From UKL13-2 sp031414695 (GTDB lineage: Bacteria > Pseudomonadota > Gammaproteobacteria > Burkholderiales > Usitatibacteraceae): a DNA stretch of 43,709 nt. Below are positions 41,669 to 43,709 of this stretch, one piece after another. The stretch covers positions 1 through 43,709 of the forward strand of contig JANNWG010000049.1 in the NCBI GenBank assembly GCA_031414695.1, given 5' to 3'. Below the pieces are notes generated by a model. It did no database searches. It was not told the DNA's origin and worked only from the letters and a program-made list of their open reading frames with translations. The position numbers and the translations under genes were made by a program. Numbering within the stretch: position 1 is the first letter of the stretch; each line of letters starts with the position of its first letter.

Positions 41669-41870
41669 TCAAGACACCCTCCCTTTGGGGGTGAAACGCA
41701 CGGTGGTCTCGCGGCCTTTGGGGTCAGTGACGGTGACCGCGGCAATGACGCCACCGAAGATGTGTTCGCCACGTTCGGCGCGGTCGTAGGATTCGATGCA
41801 GCTGTCGTTGGCGGCGATGCAAAGCCTGGGTTTGCGGGGTGATACGTGAAGGTTAAACTCTAGGATTGGC
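41669..41870 (-). pseudogene. GC-rich coding-like fragment of unknown origin
   Basis: On the minus strand a frame ends here with NLHVSPRKPRLCIAAND, ESYDRAERGEHIFGGV and a final TVTDPKGRETTVRFTPKGRV before a stop at 41669. The last part has the balanced composition of a real beta-rich protein, unlike the part further upstream, which is only the opposite strand of the transposase. It may be the remains of a gene cut by the mobile element. I recognise no family. Confidence 0.3.
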
Positions 41871-41935
41871 GGACGTTTTGGATGCAAATGTGCTGCAAGC
41901 TCGCTCCATAACTTAAATAGTTGACCCGTTTGATT

Positions 41936-42871
41936 ATGTTCGTTACTTGGCTGATCGTGTTCGTTTGCCTTGATACCCAGTGGTATCTGCGGTGGTTGCG
42001 TTTGGCATGGCGAGGTCGCGCGTGGCATAAGTGGCCTAACGCGCATGGAGGCATTCGCGATCACCATCGCACCACGCCTCGCAGGCATATGCGCTACACC
42101 CCGAAACCAGCTTGGGTCGCCGATGAGGTCGTGCGGTTGAAAGCGCATTTGCCTGATGCCGGTTGTCGGCGTATTGCGCTGACGTTCAATCGTATTCATG
42201 CTGTCGAACGTCAGGTCTCCGTGAGCAAGTCGTTTGTCGCAACGGTGGTGCGATTGCGCCGTTATGACGTTGCGCGGCTGCGCTGCAATTGGAAACGGCG
42301 CATTCCACACCCGGTTGCTGTCAATCACACTTGGGGCATAGATATGACTGGCAAGGCGGACACTTATGGTGTCGTGCATCCTATCTTCGCGGTGCTCGAT
42401 CACGGCAGCCGTCGGGTGCTGTGTTTGCAGGCGCTGCGAAACAAGGCAAGTATCACGCTGCTGCGTTGTTTGTTGGACACCATTGAGCGGTTCGGTCGTC
42501 CGCGCTTTGTGCGTACCGACAATGAGGCGGTGTTTACATCGAAGCTTTTTACGTTCGGCTTGCAGTTGCTGGGGATTCGCCATCAGCGTACCGAGGTCGG
42601 TTGCCCTTGGCAGAACGGACGCGTGGAGAGGTTCTTCGGCACGTTGAAACAGAAGCTGAACCATTGGCGTATGGCGAACCGCGATATGCTGAATCTCGCA
42701 CTGGGCGATTTCTCGGCTTGGTATAACGCTGTGCGTCCGCATCAGCATCTGTTGGGTCAAACGCCTATTGAGGCGTGGAATGGCATTGATCCGTATGCAC
42801 ATGTGCCGAAACATATTGAGTTCTTCTCGGCGTGGAACGGTTTGTTGACGGGGTTCTACTTGCGTAGATAG
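41936..42871 (+). mobile_element. DDE transposase of an IS3/IS481-like element
   Basis: A 311-residue retroviral-integrase type (rve) transposase from the ATG at 41936; a TTG five codons earlier is possible. A helix-turn-helix-like part (about 55-100; WVADEVVRLKAHLPDAGCRRIA) precedes the catalytic core with D136 (GIDMTG), D195 (RTDNEAVF) and E231 (NGRVERFFGTLK), with 35 residues between the last two, and the end SAWYNAVRPHQHLLGQTPIEAW. The core seems complete. GC is higher than around it. I could not fix the inverted ends of the element, so its borders are open. A long antisense frame across it is not a gene. Confidence 0.8.
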
Positions 42872-42946
42872 CCGATACGCAGCAGCAGCAATTGTGATCA
42901 TTTGGTTGGGCAGTGAACGCTGTCCACGGGTGGTTACGTGCCAATG

Positions 42947-42979
42947 CTTGAAACAGCACGCCTGATGCGGCGTTTCAAG
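42947..42979 (+). terminator. Hairpin after the transposase gene
   Basis: CTTGAAAC and GTTTCAAG form a perfect 8-bp stem around an inner GC-rich part with CGCCTGATGCGGC. It lies 75 bp past the transposase stop. There is no T-run, so it may be a weak terminator or part of the end of the element. Confidence 0.4.
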
Positions 42980-43079
42980 TGATTGTGTGTGGGGTTGTTG
43001 ATGCATGCAGGTTTGTTTTACCGTGATTCCCACGATTTCGATGGTATGTTTCGCAAAAAATCATCGTTTGTGATTAGCA

Positions 43080-43571
43080 TCACGCTCGTTGGACAGGTGG
43101 ACGGGGCACTCCTCGTGGGCACATATTATTTCTTTGCTGAAGAAATTCATTTTTTATACTTTCGTGACGTCTCATCGTCTCAGGAACAATGTAGTCGTGA
43201 TCAAACTTGTACTCTTCGACTTGAAATTTAGCAGGACGTGTAAAGTGCAATCCCTCATGGATTGTGGTCTCTAACAATCTAGAAGCCCAGTGGTCATTCA
43301 AATCCCCCATATATATCCGGCTTAAATGAATCTTGCCGTCGCGCCCTGTGATGTTCCTTCTATCACCTTGGTGTTGCAAGTGCGCTCTACCTAAAATTGG
43401 CTGTTTCGTAATTGGGTCTACATCATCCTCTGAAATATCTGTAACAGGCGGACCTTTCCCAAAATTCATACCAGGATTTTTATCTTTCGCAAATTGATAA
43501 GCCAGATCAATATCACATTGCGTTAAACCATATGGGTCGCGATACTTAATTGGATTGCCGCTTACATAAGA
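43080..43571 (-). pseudogene. RHS C-terminal tip with an HExxH metallopeptidase toxin domain
   Basis: Read on the minus strand from 43571, the frame begins SYVSGNPIKYRDPYGL, the hallmark end of the RHS core, where the shell protein stops and the variable toxin tip begins. The tip of about 145 residues continues to a stop at 43080. It holds HEGLH (coordinates 43259 down to 43245) in TTIHEGLHF, a zinc metallopeptidase motif, so the toxin would be a protease. The frame has a stop codon just upstream of 43571, where sequence of a probable mobile element begins; the large RHS shell is absent. No immunity gene follows: the next sequence is the transposase flank. Silent remnant, unless read through from elsewhere. 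Confidence 0.7.
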
Positions 43572-43709
43572 GCCTCTTGCAAAACCCTAAGGATGTGAAC
43601 ATTTATTTACGCAGGGTGCATAAAAAAGAGAGGTGGGCGCAACCATTGCTGGCATGATGCGAGTGTCAAAACAAACATCTGCGCCCACCTATGAATACTA
43701 CGCAACGTC
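43571..43709 (+). mobile_element. End of a probable IS5-type element, cut by the window edge
   Basis: The sequence starting at about 43571 (AGCCTCTTGCAAAACCC) resembles ends of IS5-family elements (GAGCCTTTGCAAAACC type), and it breaks the RHS frame. An 11-base perfect inverted repeat, AGGTGGGCGCA (43631-43641) and TGCGCCCACCT (43680-43690), lies directly before an ATG at 43691 (MNTTQR...), which may be the start of the transposase. The other end is beyond the window. Confidence 0.45.

Noticed and set aside
41669..43033. A 454-codon open frame on the minus strand
   Set aside because: Most of it is the exact opposite strand of the transposase with complete DDE motifs; it has no known family and a His/Arg/Gln-rich composition typical of antisense frames. 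Only the last part, 41669-41870, is kept as a possible fragment.

Overview
The window reads as chromosomal DNA of a betaproteobacterium of moderate GC. The inference rests on gene content and order: ilvE / zinc-finger protein / waaF, a standalone RnfB-type ferredoxin next to nth and a DUF1841 gene, gloB divergent from a methyltransferase followed by rnhA and dnaQ, aat next to bpt, and an LPS heptosyltransferase. I cannot name a genus from sequence alone. Several genes use TTG starts (cyclase, patatin, mobA, sensor kinase), and many junctions are ATGA or TAATG overlaps, so translational coupling is common.

Layout. 1-4560 (mostly minus): anmK, a secreted DUF1684 protein, waaF, a CHCC zinc-finger protein and ilvE. 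4755-7360 (plus): a membrane class III adenylate cyclase and a patatin-like phospholipase 20 bp apart. 7416-14673 (minus): an esterase, a bifunctional PutA without the DNA-binding domain, msrA, a DUF3047 lipoprotein, sodB and a dihaem cytochrome c peroxidase-like lipoprotein, a set rich in redox and oxidative-stress functions. 14959-20944 (plus): molybdenum cofactor genes (moaA, mobA, moeA) with a DUF2461 protein, a small membrane protein and a 2H phosphoesterase, running by overlapping stops and starts into the N-degron transferases aat and bpt. 21016-25288 (plus): an AT-rich unknown, pyrD, the RnfB-like ferredoxin, nth, DUF1841 and a small lipoprotein, closed by a perfect bidirectional terminator. 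25349-28121 (minus): two monohaem cytochromes c, dnaQ, rnhA and a methyltransferase, divergent from gloB. 29057-31388 (plus): a secreted jelly-roll-like protein, a LytS-type sensor kinase and a LytTR regulator, preceded by a possible RNA pseudoknot. 31481-34963: an SSAT-like acetyltransferase and an adjacent TldD/TldE pair. 35068-35726: a Phd/VapC-type toxin-antitoxin module. 35776-38837 (minus): prpE and two tandem paralogous single-domain response regulators.

From about 38840 to the end the window becomes an accessory island of fragments: an RHS/YD-repeat relic, a PIN toxin without its N-terminal catalytic half but with an intact antitoxin gene, a possible toxin-tail/immunity pair, a HigB/HigA module with a palindromic operator, a DDE transposase, and an RHS C-terminal tip carrying an HExxH metallopeptidase motif, cut off by what looks like an IS5-type end. 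This is typical decay of a polymorphic-toxin locus.

Non-coding highlights: a 62-bp repeat with imperfect terminal inverted repeats present twice (11484-11551 and 16771-16838), a REP-like repeat at three places, one of them apparently inserted into another inverted-repeat element (24086-24236), a CGCCGAT-rich inverted repeat between tldD and tldE, and the H-type pseudoknot geometry at 28957-29000. I saw no rRNA, tRNA or CRISPR array.
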